Source of the DNA: Sphingobacteriales bacterium
GTDB lineage: Bacteria; Bacteroidota; Bacteroidia; Chitinophagales; Chitinophagaceae
NCBI GenBank assembly: GCA_004144175.1
Contig: SEFT01000004.1
Coordinates: 1 to 64,000, forward strand
Length of the DNA stretch: 64,000 nt
Direction: 5' to 3'
In this document: piece by piece, positions 17,872 through 27,407 of the stretch
Numbering within the stretch: position 1 is the stretch's first letter
Layout of the letters: the number at the start of each line of letters is the position of its first letter
Position numbers and translations under genes: made by a program
The notes under the pieces: generated by a model
What the model was told of the DNA's origin: nothing
The model's input: only the letters and a program-made list of their open reading frames with translations
Database searches by the model: none

Positions 17872-18243
17872 TTACTCTGATTTATTGCTACCCGGATTTG
17901 CATCTTTCGGACATGTCTCTACTTGTCCCATGAATTTATTCACATGCTCATCGGCATATGGTCCGTAAGCATCGATTAGCGTACCTTTCAGTCCGTCGGT
18001 CGTTTCTATTACATACATGATCATTTCGTCACCCGGATCTGACTCACCTTCAAAACGGTAGAAGTTAACTACTGTTATATCTTCAGGCGCATAATGACGA
18101 TCCTTACTTGGTGAATACAATCCCTGACGGGTTACTTTAAAACTATCTGTATATCCGTCCTTTACTACCTTGTTTACACAAGTAGTCAGGGTGTTCATAA
18201 AAGTTGCTTTGTCGTTCGGTTTATTATATTCTTGAGCCCACAT
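17872..18243 (-). CDS. Small conserved Bacteroidota protein (YRFEG/DAYG family)
   Basis: A 123-aa protein with a core KDGYTDSFK ... YAPEDITVVNFYRFEGESDPGDEMIMYVIE ... LKGTLIDAYGPYAD. This matches a family of about 100-aa Bacteroidota proteins often named phosphoribosylpyrophosphate synthetase in databases. That name has no visible support, since there is no PRPP or ribose-phosphate motif. Function unknown. The start may instead be the Met at 18198 (MNTLTTCVNK). It is followed by a strong terminator and so is a single-gene unit next to stress-type genes. Confidence 0.85.
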   Translation of the reverse strand: MWAQEYNKPNDKATFMNTLTTCVNKVVKDGYTDSFKVTRQGLYSPSKDRHYAPEDITVVNFYRFEGESDPGDEMIMYVIETTDGLKGTLIDAYGPYADEHVNKFMGQVETCPKDANPGSNKSE

Positions 18244-18482
18244 AAATCATTCTTTTGCTTAGTATGTAGAAAATACTTTGCCACTACACTTAACAAAATC
18301 CTAAAATGGAAAATTAGAACATTCCGAAACCCTTGCCTGTCAACGATTTAAACCAAAAATCAAAAGTTTTTCCACAGCCAACTCATGGAAGCCTGAAGCG
18401 GATTTATTGTAGAACTTGCACCCCAAACAACCGTATAAGTCATTAATTATCAGCGGAGTATTCAACAACACGTCATAAAGCT

Positions 18483-18512
18483 GCAGAGGTGGGTATAAAT
18501 ACCCACCTCTGC
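18483..18512 (-). terminator. Probable terminator hairpin
   Basis: A perfect 13-bp stem (GCAGAGGTGGGTA at 18483-18495, TACCCACCTCTGC at 18500-18512) with a 4-nt loop, 20 bp after the stop of the DUF4142 lipoprotein gene. Only a weak T-run (CTTTAT) follows on the minus strand. Confidence 0.65.
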
Positions 18513-18532
18513 AAAAGAATATTTAACGAGCC

Positions 18533-19099
18533 CTACTTATCGTATTTAGCTTTCAGTTGCTTAGCCATATCCAGATGAGCGCGGAGTATTGGTAATGCAT
18601 CAGCAATCATCGTTTTCAGTTCAGGATCTTCTACTTCATTTTGTGCATCTTCAAATTTCTTTACGTCTTTCTCGTGCATTTCTACCATGTCTTCTACCCA
18701 TTCTTCGTCCCACTCAGCACCTTTTTTATCATCATTTTTATCATCCATATCATGCGCATCCTGATCCATGGTGATGTTCTTTTTAGCAGCATAGTCTTTC
18801 ATCTGCTTGCCCATTTTTTCATGGTCGGCTGCCATTTTCTTCGCTGCGTCCTTTATGTCTTTAGCAGTACCCAGCTTTTGACCATCAGCCAGCATCATCA
18901 TTTCCATCTCATTATTACGGATAGCGTCCTGCACAAAATCTTTGTCATCATCGTCTTTTGCCTTCGTCGTATCTGCATGAGTGTCTTGCAGCGTCAGTGT
19001 GTCGGTGTTCTCTTCCGTTGTTTCAGTTTTAGAGCTATCGCATGATGCCAGTGCAGCTGCGAAGAATGTTGCGAGTGCGAAGAATTTTAAAGATTTCAT
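18533..19099 (-). CDS. DUF4142 lipoprotein
   Basis: A 188-aa lipoprotein. The signal peptide ends in the lipobox LASC (Cys19 or 20). An acidic Thr/Asp-rich linker (20-55) is followed by a DUF4142 ferritin-like helical domain: DFVQDAIRNNEMEMMMLADGQ, then KMAADHEKMGKQMKDYAAKK. DUF4142 proteins are periplasmic or outer-membrane four-helix proteins of unknown function, often in stress loci. A second DUF4142 gene lies immediately upstream (19159), so this is a diverged tandem pair. A terminator hairpin follows. Confidence 0.9.
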   Translation of the reverse strand: MKSLKFFALATFFAAALASCDSSKTETTEENTDTLTLQDTHADTTKAKDDDDKDFVQDAIRNNEMEMMMLADGQKLGTAKDIKDAAKKMAADHEKMGKQMKDYAAKKNITMDQDAHDMDDKNDDKKGAEWDEEWVEDMVEMHEKDVKKFEDAQNEVEDPELKTMIADALPILRAHLDMAKQLKAKYDK

Positions 19100-19158
19100 G
19101 TTTCTTAATTTTTCTGTTTTGGTTTTGTTTTATTTATGTTGTTTGTTATTAAGCTCTT

Positions 19159-19821
19159 TTAACGCATTCTACTGCTGTCTGTAGCCGGCACAGCCGTTGG
19201 CGCCATTTGCATACCATGACTACCGGCGGTCGTGTCATTTGTTCTCACTGCTTCTTTAGCGCCACTTTCCATTGGCCTTAGCATAGTAAGGTGTTCCTGT
19301 AGCCTTGGCATTGCAGCATCTACCATTGCCAGCAGCTTTTGATCGCTTACGTTTTTACGCTCTTTACGTATTATTTCGATGGCATCTTCGTGCGCATCTA
19401 CAATGTCTTCAATGATATCCTTATCCCACTCCAACCCTGCCGGCTGGCCCGACCGCTTTTCTATCTTACCATCATACTTCAGGTCTTTCTTCTCCGTACT
19501 GTTGTAGCCGTTTGCCATTGCATAGTCGCGCATTTGCTTATCCAGCGTCTGGTGGTAGTCGAGCATATGCTTTGCATGGTCTTTCAGGTCTTTACGGCGC
19601 GACATGCCTTGAGCCAGTTGCAGCAAGCGTACCTCGTAAGTATTTAAAGCGATCAATTTGCCAATGAACCTACCGTCCATCGACTCACTCGGGCGTGCGG
19701 TGGTAACTCCTGCACTTGTTGCACCACTTGTTACGGTCGTTGTAGTACGGGTTTGTGCGTTGGCAGTCATGCCCAACGCTGATATAGCGGCAGTAAGAAG
19801 CAGTGTATTAAGTGTTTTCAT
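19159..19821 (-). CDS. DUF4142 exported protein
   Basis: A 220-aa protein with a cleavable signal peptide (MKTLNTLLLTAAISALGMTANA, cut after ANA near residue 22). The DUF4142 domain has FIGKLIALNTYEVRLLQLAQG and LKDHAKHMLDYHQTLDKQMRDYA, with a His-containing helix VDAHEDAIEIIRKE. Unlike its neighbour at 18533 it has no lipobox. The C-terminus is a flexible Thr/Ala/Pro tail. It sits 59 bp upstream of the lipoprotein copy in the same direction, likely one transcript. Confidence 0.9.
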   Translation of the reverse strand: MKTLNTLLLTAAISALGMTANAQTRTTTTVTSGATSAGVTTARPSESMDGRFIGKLIALNTYEVRLLQLAQGMSRRKDLKDHAKHMLDYHQTLDKQMRDYAMANGYNSTEKKDLKYDGKIEKRSGQPAGLEWDKDIIEDIVDAHEDAIEIIRKERKNVSDQKLLAMVDAAMPRLQEHLTMLRPMESGAKEAVRTNDTTAGSHGMQMAPTAVPATDSSRMR

Positions 19822-19883
19822 GATGAAAAAGTCTTGGTCGTTTTGGTTAAAATAATGAGAGCGTCCGTTATTGTGACGTTTTC

Positions 19884-20354
19884 TTATTTAGCGGCATGCT
19901 GTGCATCCCGGTATTTCTTTATCAGGTCGTGAGCTATTTTAAGGGAAGCCTGTTGCTCCGTTATCAGTTGTCGGATCTCTTCGTCCAGCTCGGCACCGGA
20001 AACAAGCGCTGACTCATAGGCACGCTGTGCGGCATCTTCACCGAACTCGCAGGAGTCCAGTATAGTAGCCCTGTCGCTGCCGCTAAAAGTTGCTTTTACA
20101 TCCATCCATGCGCGGTATATTTTACCGGCAGTGGTAGTGCCATCCGCTTCCACGTCACCGCCTATCGCCGTTAGCTTGCTTATCAGTTCCTGCTTGTAGC
20201 CTTCACTTTCCACGATCATCTTTTCAAATGTCGCTTTCAGGTCTATATCAAGTTCCTTGGTTTCGTTAATAGCACGTTGATAGCCCGCGATGCGGTCGTT
20301 ATTGACCTTTACCAGGTCATTTAGCAATTCAGTAGCTAATTCAGTATTTAGCAT
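19884..20354 (-). CDS. DUF2383 / PA2169-family four-helix-bundle protein
   Basis: A 156-aa ferritin-like protein. The start LNDLVKVNNDRIAGYQRAINE is the hallmark of the PA2169 (DUF2383) family, and the middle IYRAWMDVKATFSGSDRATILDSCEFGEDAAQRAYE is also typical. It has no signal peptide, so it is cytosolic. The biochemical role is unknown; members are found with stress proteins. It leads the leftward group with the two DUF4142 genes. Confidence 0.92.
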   Translation of the reverse strand: MLNTELATELLNDLVKVNNDRIAGYQRAINETKELDIDLKATFEKMIVESEGYKQELISKLTAIGGDVEADGTTTAGKIYRAWMDVKATFSGSDRATILDSCEFGEDAAQRAYESALVSGAELDEEIRQLITEQQASLKIAHDLIKKYRDAQHAAK

Positions 20355-20641
20355 AAAACCGGTTTGTGAATCTTTGTTGTTGAGTTTTAAAAAACTATGC
20401 CATATAATATCTCTATATAATATTTTAGGATGAGTGTGTTTTCATACCTATCAAGCGCTGGAAATGAGTGTGTTCGCAAATAGCATCAAGCGTAAGAAAC
20501 GATAGGTGTAGAATGGGAAACCCCATATAGCACTCCATTTATGCTGCCATACCGGCCAAAGCGGTATTTTCAGATTTCCCGCGCAACCCCTTCAATAGCA
20601 GGCCAAAAACCATTTACTTTGCTACGCAATCAAATAAGTAC

Positions 20642-21187
20642 ATGGTCGTAACGATTCTCGAGATATTAAAATATACCATACCCGCTATCATCGTATTGAT
20701 AGCAAGCTATCTTATTGTACAAAAATTCCTGGTATCTGAACTGAAAAGAAAGCAACTAGCCCTGCTGCAGGAAAGTCAGGATATCACTATCCGCCTGCGC
20801 CTGCAGGCCTACGAGCGCCTGGCATTGTATGCCGAACGTATACATCCGCGCAACCTGATACCCCGTGTATATCAGGGGGGCATGACGGTTGCCGACCTGC
20901 AACATGCCTTGATATTTAATATCCGTACAGAGTTTGAGCATAATCTGTCGCAACAGATATATGTATCGAAGCAGGTGTGGGATACAGTAAGGAATGTAAA
21001 GGAGCAGGAGATGAACCTGGTGAACCAGATAGCCAAACAATTGAACCCCGAGGCATCAGCTAAAGAATTGCACGCCCGCATGATAGATTACATAATGAGC
21101 GTACCGGGTGACCTGCCTGGCGATATTGCGCTCAGCATTATTAATGAAGAGGCGAGGCGCATACTTTCATACGGCGCACAGGGATAA
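20642..21187 (+). CDS. Membrane-anchored protein of unknown function
   Basis: A 181-aa protein with one N-terminal membrane helix (about 8-28, [20 protein letters not shown]), then a cytoplasmic helical region ([34 protein letters not shown]) and a conserved-looking block [27 protein letters not shown]. Genes of this type are found directly upstream of the methylmalonyl-CoA mutase large subunit in many Bacteroidota, as here (26 bp gap). No enzyme motif is visible and the function is unknown. Confidence 0.88.
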   Translation: MVVTILEILKYTIPAIIVLIASYLIVQKFLVSELKRKQLALLQESQDITIRLRLQAYERLALYAERIHPRNLIPRVYQGGMTVADLQHALIFNIRTEFEHNLSQQIYVSKQVWDTVRNVKEQEMNLVNQIAKQLNPEASAKELHARMIDYIMSVPGDLPGDIALSIINEEARRILSYGAQG

Positions 21188-21213
21188 GTAATTACTACAA
21201 AATACGAACTACA

Positions 21214-22767
21214 GTGAGCGAGAAAAAAATCACTACCGATTCAGGTATCGAGATACAACAGATATACAACCAGCCGGCTACTATGAATGAGCTACCGGGC
21301 GAATTTCCATTCACCAGAGGTGTGCATGCCGCTATGTACCGCGACCGCCTTTGGACGATGCGCCAGTACGCAGGTTTCAGTACGGCTGAGGAATCGAACA
21401 AGCGTTATCACTACCTGCTGAGCCAGGGTGTAATGGGATTATCTGTTGCCTTCGATCTACCCACGCAGATCGGCTACGACTCTGACCATGCTATGTCGGA
21501 AGGCGAGGTAGGCAAGGTAGGTGTAGCCATCGACTCGCTGGAGGATATGGAGATCTTGTTTAAGGACATCAAGCTCCAGGATATCTCCACCTCTATGACC
21601 ATCAATGCTACAGGTTTCATTCTGCTCGCCCTGTACATCGCACTGGCTAAAAAGCAGGGCGCTGACATCAAAAAAATATCCGGTACCATACAGAACGACA
21701 TACTGAAAGAATACGCAGCACGCGGCACTTACATATACCCGCCTGCTCCTTCAATGCGTATCATTACCGATATATTCGAGTATTGCAGCAAGGAAGTACC
21801 CAAGTGGAATACTATATCCATATCAGGCTACCACATCCGCGAAGCAGGGTCGAACGCCGTGCAGGAACTGGCATTTACACTCGCTAATGGTAAGGCATAC
21901 TTGCAGGCCGCTATCGAGAAAGGGCTGGACATAAATGTATTTGCACAGCGTCTTTCTTTCTTCTTTAATGCGCATAACAACGTCTTTGAAGAAGTAGCTA
22001 AGTTCCGTGCTGCGCGCCGCATGTGGGCACATATTACACGCTCACTTGGTGCAACCGATCCTAAGGCGCAGATGCTCCGCTTCCATACACAAACGGGCGG
22101 AAGCACCCTTACGGCACAGCAACCCGAGAACAACATTGTTCGCGTAGCGCTACAGGCGCTGAGCGCAGTATTAGGCGGCACGCAGTCGCTGCATACCAAT
22201 GGATATGACGAGGCGCTTTCACTACCAACAGAAAAAGCAGCAACTATCGCACTCCGCACGCAGCAGATCATAGCACACGAAAGCGGTGCAACACATACCG
22301 TCGACCCACTGGCAGGCTCCTACTATGTAGAGAACCTGACAAATGAAGTAGAAGCAGCCGCATGGAAGCTGATCGAGAAGATAGATGTGATGGGTGGTGC
22401 CGTAAAGGCAATCGAGCAAGGCTTTATACAGGAAGAAATTGCCCGCTCGGCGTACATGTACAATAAAGAAATAGAGAACGGCCAAAAGATCATCGTAGGT
22501 GTAAACAAATTCACCACAAAAGAAAAAGACGAAACGCCGGTATTCAAGATCGATGATTCCATCAGGATCGTACAATCTGAAAAACTGAAATCGCTCCGAG
22601 CACGCCGCGATGCCGCAAAAGCCGACAGCAGCCTTCAAAAGATAAAAGAATATGCTACATCGGGCCAAAACCTGATGCCTGCTGTTATCGAAGCTGTTGA
22701 AAATTATTGTACGCTGGGCGAGATTGCAGATACACTGCGCGGCATCTGGGGCGAATACCGCGGCTAA
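21214..22767 (+). CDS. Methylmalonyl-CoA mutase family protein, catalytic subunit without B12 domain
   Basis: A 517-aa acyl-CoA mutase TIM-barrel subunit ([73 protein letters not shown]). These enzymes rearrange the carbon skeleton of methylmalonyl-CoA or a related acyl-CoA using adenosylcobalamin. The length lacks the ~130-aa cobalamin-binding domain of full-length MutB, so a separate B12-binding subunit must exist elsewhere, as in isobutyryl-CoA-mutase-like two-subunit enzymes. The start codon is GTG. Its stop codon interlocks with the stop of the convergent DUF3810 gene. Confidence 0.93.
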   Translation: MSEKKITTDSGIEIQQIYNQPATMNELPGEFPFTRGVHAAMYRDRLWTMRQYAGFSTAEESNKRYHYLLSQGVMGLSVAFDLPTQIGYDSDHAMSEGEVGKVGVAIDSLEDMEILFKDIKLQDISTSMTINATGFILLALYIALAKKQGADIKKISGTIQNDILKEYAARGTYIYPPAPSMRIITDIFEYCSKEVPKWNTISISGYHIREAGSNAVQELAFTLANGKAYLQAAIEKGLDINVFAQRLSFFFNAHNNVFEEVAKFRAARRMWAHITRSLGATDPKAQMLRFHTQTGGSTLTAQQPENNIVRVALQALSAVLGGTQSLHTNGYDEALSLPTEKAATIALRTQQIIAHESGATHTVDPLAGSYYVENLTNEVEAAAWKLIEKIDVMGGAVKAIEQGFIQEEIARSAYMYNKEIENGQKIIVGVNKFTTKEKDETPVFKIDDSIRIVQSEKLKSLRARRDAAKADSSLQKIKEYATSGQNLMPAVIEAVENYCTLGEIADTLRGIWGEYRG

Positions 22768-23846
22768 GGCACAGCGATCAGCTGTTCCTTTTTACGCGGG
22801 TCAAGCTCCCACGCCCAGGCGCTGACGGCTACTTTGTTGTAGCTTTCTATACCATCTTTCTGGTGATGCAGGCGCAGGTAGCCATCATACAGGTGGCCGC
22901 TATACACGCTTACTTCGCTTTTAAACCGGTTACGTATCTTCTTTAGCGTATCCAGGTGTGATATAGTCAGCGGGTTAAGCATTCGCCTGAAGCCTCGGGC
23001 TTTTCCGGTATCTATCATGCTCAGTCTTGCATTGGTATATAGCCAAAGGTTCAGGTATGCCGAGTAGTTGAAGAGCGCATCCTTTGCCTTTACCCCAAGT
23101 GTATAGGCCAACAGGTTAGCATCATCCTCCGCAGCTATACCCGATTGATGCGCCATTTCATGACATACCACAAATGGCAGCATAAACGCCGGAAGCTGTT
23201 TATGCACCTGCGCCTCGCCTGTAAAGGGATTATAATAGCCCTGTATACCAAAGTACTGCATAGCCGATCCAAAGATGGATGGCTTAGCGTCGAGCCCATG
23301 GTTTTTAGTGCGGCTGTTCGTATAGGTCTTATAATACTCCTTCGCTTTTTTATCAATTTCGTTGAACGATGCTGTTTCATAATAAGGCGCATAAGCATTC
23401 AGCCTGTTCACCAGGAACCTATCAAACGTTTCCAGCGATGTATCCTGCTCATACACAGTCGTGTTTATATCCCAAAACGTCACCAGTGACGGCTTGTAGT
23501 AATTGCCACCCCACCCCAGGAAGAACAAGATATAACAGCCGCAGATGAACATAATGGTGTGCAGCACCGAATGACCCAGCTTGCCCAGGTGTGTTCTGAA
23601 GTTGAAAAGAAAGTACACCCACTTTCCTACAATGTAAACCAGGTAGATAGCGCCCGCCGTATACAGTACATCACCAACGCTAAAAGGAATAAGCTTAAAA
23701 AGAACGGTACGTGACGACTGAAATGGGTGGAAAACATACTTTTCGTAAGAGGATACCAGCGCAGGATAGTAAGGCAATGTGTATTGGATGACCGTAACGA
23801 TGGCCAGCAGAACAAACAAAACAATTAACTTTTTCTTATACCTCAT
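22764..23846 (-). CDS. DUF3810 membrane protein with zinc-peptidase-like motif
   Basis: A 360-aa protein. Three hydrophobic segments at the N-terminus (about 7-24, 52-77, 92-110) are followed by a soluble domain with [22 protein letters not shown], an HExxH-type zinc motif, and a family block [15 protein letters not shown]-like ([19 protein letters not shown]). DUF3810 proteins are putative membrane metallopeptidases of unknown substrate. It ends convergent with the mutase gene, sharing 4 bp. The divergent RND adaptor gene starts 90 bp upstream. Confidence 0.92.
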   Translation of the reverse strand: MRYKKKLIVLFVLLAIVTVIQYTLPYYPALVSSYEKYVFHPFQSSRTVLFKLIPFSVGDVLYTAGAIYLVYIVGKWVYFLFNFRTHLGKLGHSVLHTIMFICGCYILFFLGWGGNYYKPSLVTFWDINTTVYEQDTSLETFDRFLVNRLNAYAPYYETASFNEIDKKAKEYYKTYTNSRTKNHGLDAKPSIFGSAMQYFGIQGYYNPFTGEAQVHKQLPAFMLPFVVCHEMAHQSGIAAEDDANLLAYTLGVKAKDALFNYSAYLNLWLYTNARLSMIDTGKARGFRRMLNPLTISHLDTLKKIRNRFKSEVSVYSGHLYDGYLRLHHQKDGIESYNKVAVSAWAWELDPRKKEQLIAVP

Positions 23847-23893
23847 AATCCAATTCCGATTATATCTAGCACGCCATCCGCCTATATTATCAA

Positions 23894-23901
23894 TATCTTT
23901 G
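23894..23901 (+). promoter_or_regulatory. -7 element upstream of RND adaptor
   Basis: TATCTTTG fits the Bacteroidota -7 box. It is 36 bp before the ATG at 23937. No clear -33 TTTG is present at the right distance. Confidence 0.5.
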
Positions 23902-23936
23902 TTCGTACAATTTCGGATTTATATACCAAACAGTAA

Positions 23937-25013
23937 TTGATGACTTCCAGCACGAATAAAATTTTTATACCACTCATTTTTATCGGTTTATTGTCGGCAG
24001 GCACTATTGGCTGCAAAAGCAAAACCACCGAGAAAACACAGGTAAAAGGTGGACCCGGTGGCAGACCCAATAAGCTGTCGGCCGAGGCCTACGTAGTAGT
24101 ACCACAAGTTTTCGAGAATGAGTACGTGGCCAGCGGATCACTTTTACCCAATGAGGAATTAAATATCCAGCCTGAGGTGTCGGGCCGTATTACGAATATA
24201 TCTTTCAAGGAAGGCACTAACGTGCGCAAGGGCCAAACGCTGGTGCAACTATACAGTGCCGATATAGCAGCACAGGTACAAAAGCTGCGTGCGCAACGCC
24301 AGCTACAGGTAAAAACACAGCAACGCCAAAAGCAATTACTGGACATTGGCGGTATCAGCAGGCAGGAGTATGAAACAACGCAAACGCAGATCAAATCGAT
24401 AGATGCAGACATTGCATTCGCACAGGCACAGCTGCGTGCAACCAGAATCGTTGCGCCATTTGATGGTCGCATTGGCGTGCGCAATGTGAGTGTGGGCGCT
24501 ATCGTGTCTCCCACAACAGTCATCACATCGTTGCAACAGGTGCATCAGCTAAAGATGGACTTCACCGTGCCTGACCAGTACCGCAAGTATATGCAGAATG
24601 GCAAGCAAGTATACTTTACCGTTACGGAGGGCAACGACACACTATCGGGAAAGATAAGCGCGGTAGATGCGGGCGCAGACGTCAATACCCGCACTATACG
24701 CGTACGCGCTATTGTACCTAACAGCAATGGCAATCTTACTGCCGGTTCGTTTGCCAGGGTTATCATTCCATTCGAAAGTGACCGCAATGCGATACTCATT
24801 CCTTCGCAAGCGGTGATACCAACTTCTAAAGACAAACAGGTAGTAATAGTTCGCGGCGGTAAGGCCACTATGGTAACGGTGACACTGGGCACCCGTACCA
24901 GCGATAAAATTGAAGTGACCCAAGGACTGCAGGCTGGCGATACGGTGATTATTACAGGGCTGATGCAGGTGAAGCCTGGCATGGAAGTTAAAGTGACTAA
25001 GGTGAGCAGTTAA
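23937..25013 (+). CDS. RND efflux periplasmic adaptor (membrane fusion) lipoprotein
   Basis: A 358-aa HlyD/AcrA-type adaptor. The signal peptide has lipobox GTIGC (near residue 26). The lipoyl half-motifs SGRITNISFKEGTNVRKGQTLVQL and ATRIVAPFDGRIGVRNVSVGAIV flank a short alpha-hairpin (about 105-160), followed by a beta-barrel and membrane-proximal domain (LIPSQAVIPTSKDKQVVIVRGGKATMV). Such adaptors join an inner-membrane RND pump to an outer-membrane channel. Neither partner is nearby: the next gene (9 bp on) is a DNA exonuclease. The pump must be encoded elsewhere. Confidence 0.93.
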   Translation: MMTSSTNKIFIPLIFIGLLSAGTIGCKSKTTEKTQVKGGPGGRPNKLSAEAYVVVPQVFENEYVASGSLLPNEELNIQPEVSGRITNISFKEGTNVRKGQTLVQLYSADIAAQVQKLRAQRQLQVKTQQRQKQLLDIGGISRQEYETTQTQIKSIDADIAFAQAQLRATRIVAPFDGRIGVRNVSVGAIVSPTTVITSLQQVHQLKMDFTVPDQYRKYMQNGKQVYFTVTEGNDTLSGKISAVDAGADVNTRTIRVRAIVPNSNGNLTAGSFARVIIPFESDRNAILIPSQAVIPTSKDKQVVIVRGGKATMVTVTLGTRTSDKIEVTQGLQAGDTVIITGLMQVKPGMEVKVTKVSS

Positions 25014-25022
25014 TACTCATCT

Positions 25023-26012
25023 ATGGCACTGATATCTTTCACGGACAGAGGTCTTTATTGCGAGCAGGGAGACTTTTATATCGATCCGTGGAAGCCGGTG
25101 CGTCGGGCAGTTATTACGCATGGCCACGCCGACCATTCCCGTACAGGCAACCAGTTTTATTTTGCGCATACAGATAGTTACCGCATAATGAAGTGGCGGC
25201 TGGGTCAGGATATATCATTGCAAACTGCAGGGTACAACCAGTCTTTAAATATCAACGGTGTTTCTGTCACCCTCTACCCCGCGGGGCATATTATCGGTTC
25301 AGCGCAGGTAAGGGTGGAATATAAAGGCGAGGTATGGGTAGTATCGGGCGACTATAAGATAGAAGACGATGGCGTCACTGTACCTTTCGAGCCTGTCAAA
25401 TGCCACACCTTCATTACCGAAAGCACCTTTGGCCTGCCAATCTACCAATGGAAGCCGCAGGCCGAGATCATCTCTAACATTCACGACTGGGTACTGAAAA
25501 ACAGAGCACAGGGCAGGTACAGTGTACTATCGGCCTACAGCCTTGGTAAATCGCAACGGCTGGTACATGCGCTGGCACAATTAGGGCATAAATTCTATGC
25601 GCATGGTTCGGTGTATTATATGAACGAAGTGATAAAGGAGATCATGCCCTTCCCACATGTACACTACCTGCGCCCAGAAACACCAAAGGACGAAGTGAAA
25701 GATGGAATCATCATGATACCCCCTTCAGCCATCAACACCCCCTGGATACGAAAATGGGCGCCACATTCGCTGGGCATGTGTAGTGGGTGGATGCAGGTAC
25801 GCGGCGCACAGCGCAGGCGCAATGCCGATGCAGGCTTTCCCTTCAGCGACCATGCCGACTGGCCGGGCTTGCTCGAAGCCATTAAAGCAACAGGCGCTTC
25901 GCAGGTATATGCTACGCACGGCTTTACAGCAGCCCTTTCCCGCTTCTTGCGTGAAGAGTATCATTTGGATGCAGGTATCGTAAAGACAGCCTTCGGCGAA
26001 GACGAAGAATAA
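25023..26012 (+). CDS. Ligase-associated DNA damage response exonuclease
   Basis: A 329-aa metallo-beta-lactamase/beta-CASP-fold nuclease. Metal-binding motif HGHADHS is at 33-39, later motifs GHIIGSAQV, VSGDYK and a C-terminal FSDHADWPGLLEA. It is the third member of the bacterial ligase-associated repair set whose ligase and helicase are at 1084-5162. These homologues are related to Artemis/SNM1-type nucleases that process DNA ends. Here the gene is separated from its partners by about 20 kb and follows the RND adaptor by 9 bp. Confidence 0.94.
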   Translation: MALISFTDRGLYCEQGDFYIDPWKPVRRAVITHGHADHSRTGNQFYFAHTDSYRIMKWRLGQDISLQTAGYNQSLNINGVSVTLYPAGHIIGSAQVRVEYKGEVWVVSGDYKIEDDGVTVPFEPVKCHTFITESTFGLPIYQWKPQAEIISNIHDWVLKNRAQGRYSVLSAYSLGKSQRLVHALAQLGHKFYAHGSVYYMNEVIKEIMPFPHVHYLRPETPKDEVKDGIIMIPPSAINTPWIRKWAPHSLGMCSGWMQVRGAQRRRNADAGFPFSDHADWPGLLEAIKATGASQVYATHGFTAALSRFLREEYHLDAGIVKTAFGEDEE

Positions 26013-26072
26013 GCCATATGTTAAATAATATTATTTAGATACTGCTCGCACGTTCAGCATGAGCAGTTTAAG

Positions 26073-26080
26073 TAACTTTG
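26073..26080 (+). promoter_or_regulatory. -7 element for ispH
   Basis: TAACTTTG fits the Bacteroidota -7 box and lies 18 bp before the ATG at 26098. It falls after the upstream in-frame ATG at 26059, which argues for the downstream start. Confidence 0.6.
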
Positions 26081-26097
26081 CAGGTTCAGATCGACTC

Positions 26098-27336
26098 ATG
26101 AAATCGTTTAATGTACCGGTACATTACCGCAGTTCGCTGGTGTCTGCTATAAAGCAGAAACGCAAGGCAGCTGACAAACTTAAGAAAGACTTTACCCCTA
26201 CCATATTAGAGATAGGCAACCTACAGGTAATACTGGCCCGCCACTTCGGCTTTTGCTATGGCGTGGAGAATGCCATTGAAATATCATTCCGCGCCGTGGC
26301 TGAGAATCCCGGCAAGCGCATCTTCCTGCTGGGCGAAATGATACACAATCCCGGCGTAAATGCAGACCTGCTGGCGATGGGTGTAAAATTCATTATGGAT
26401 ACCAGCGGCAATATGCTGATGGACTGGAATGAACTAACCGCCGACGACATTGTCATCATCCCTGCGTTTGGTACTACGCTGGAACTGGAAGCAAAACTAC
26501 GCAGCTTGGGTATCGAGCCAACGAAGTATGAAACTACCTGCCCCTTTGTAGAGAAGGTATGGAACCGTGCAGAGAAGATAGGCAAGGATGGATATACCAT
26601 AGTAGTACACGGCAAGCCTAACCATGAAGAAACAAGGGCTACGTTCTCGCACAGCAAGGCCAATACGCCAACGGTTGTAGTAAAAGACATCAAGCAAACG
26701 GAAAGACTGGCTATGTATATCACAGGCCATGTACCTGCCGAAGAATTTTATACCGAATTTAAAGGCCAGTACTCTGAAGGATTTGATGTAACGCTGGACC
26801 TGAAACGTGTAGGCGTAGTGAACCAAACTACCATGCTGGCCAGCGAAACGCAAGGCATAGCCGACTACCTGAAGCAGGTGATGATAAGCCACTATAACCT
26901 TACCGATAGCAGTATTTCAGAGCACTTTGCTGATACACGCGATACGCTCTGCTACGCTACAAACGACAACCAAAGCGCGGTACAAGGCATGCTGGAAACA
27001 CCTGCCGATATAGCCATTGTAATAGGTGGCTATAACAGCTCCAATACCTCTCACCTGGTAGAGCTTTGCGAAGAAAAGCTACCGACCTATTTCATCAAAG
27101 ACGAGCATTGCCTCCTATCGCCAAACACGATCCGTCATTTCGACCTGCACTCTTATACCGAGAAGGAAACAGAGAACTTCATTCCTGATGCGCAGCCGTT
27201 GCGCGTGATGATCACCTCCGGTGCGTCCTGCCCCGATGCACTGGTAGAACGTGTAATAGAACGGCTGGCTGAAATAACCGGCAATGAAGCCCCGATAGAA
27301 GCAATTGCAGAAAGTTGGTCTACTGCTGCACAGTAA
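26098..27336 (+). CDS. ispH: 4-hydroxy-3-methylbut-2-enyl diphosphate reductase, long form
   Basis: A 412-aa iron-sulfur enzyme for the last step of the MEP pathway, making IPP and DMAPP. The three cluster Cys ligands are Cys53 (ARHFGFCYGVEN), Cys148 (ETTCPFVEK) and Cys378 (TSGASCPDAL). The usual E. coli-type enzyme is about 310 aa; here an N-terminal extension of ~40 aa and an insert between Cys148 and Cys378 give the long form known in Bacteroidota. The start at 26098 (MKSFNVPVHY) is preferred because a -7 promoter box lies between it and the earlier ATG at 26059. It ends at a shared bidirectional terminator. Confidence 0.95.
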   Translation: MKSFNVPVHYRSSLVSAIKQKRKAADKLKKDFTPTILEIGNLQVILARHFGFCYGVENAIEISFRAVAENPGKRIFLLGEMIHNPGVNADLLAMGVKFIMDTSGNMLMDWNELTADDIVIIPAFGTTLELEAKLRSLGIEPTKYETTCPFVEKVWNRAEKIGKDGYTIVVHGKPNHEETRATFSHSKANTPTVVVKDIKQTERLAMYITGHVPAEEFYTEFKGQYSEGFDVTLDLKRVGVVNQTTMLASETQGIADYLKQVMISHYNLTDSSISEHFADTRDTLCYATNDNQSAVQGMLETPADIAIVIGGYNSSNTSHLVELCEEKLPTYFIKDEHCLLSPNTIRHFDLHSYTEKETENFIPDAQPLRVMITSGASCPDALVERVIERLAEITGNEAPIEAIAESWSTAAQ

Positions 27337-27357
27337 AATATCTTCTGATAAAAAACA

Positions 27358-27389
27358 GAAACGCCCTTGTATCACTACAAGGGCGTTTG
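27358..27389. terminator. Bidirectional terminator
   Basis: A perfect 13-bp stem (AAACGCCCTTGTA at 27359-27371, TACAAGGGCGTTT at 27376-27388) with a 4-nt loop between the convergent stops of ispH and the pyruvate carboxylase gene. Confidence 0.85.
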
Positions 27390-27407
27390 CATTTATTGTA
27401 TTCTATA

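Noticed and set aside
18244-20641. Possible sigma-54 (-24/-12) promoters upstream of the stress genes
   Set aside because: Looked for TGGCAC-N5-TTGC by eye on both strands near the gene starts; only partial matches were found.
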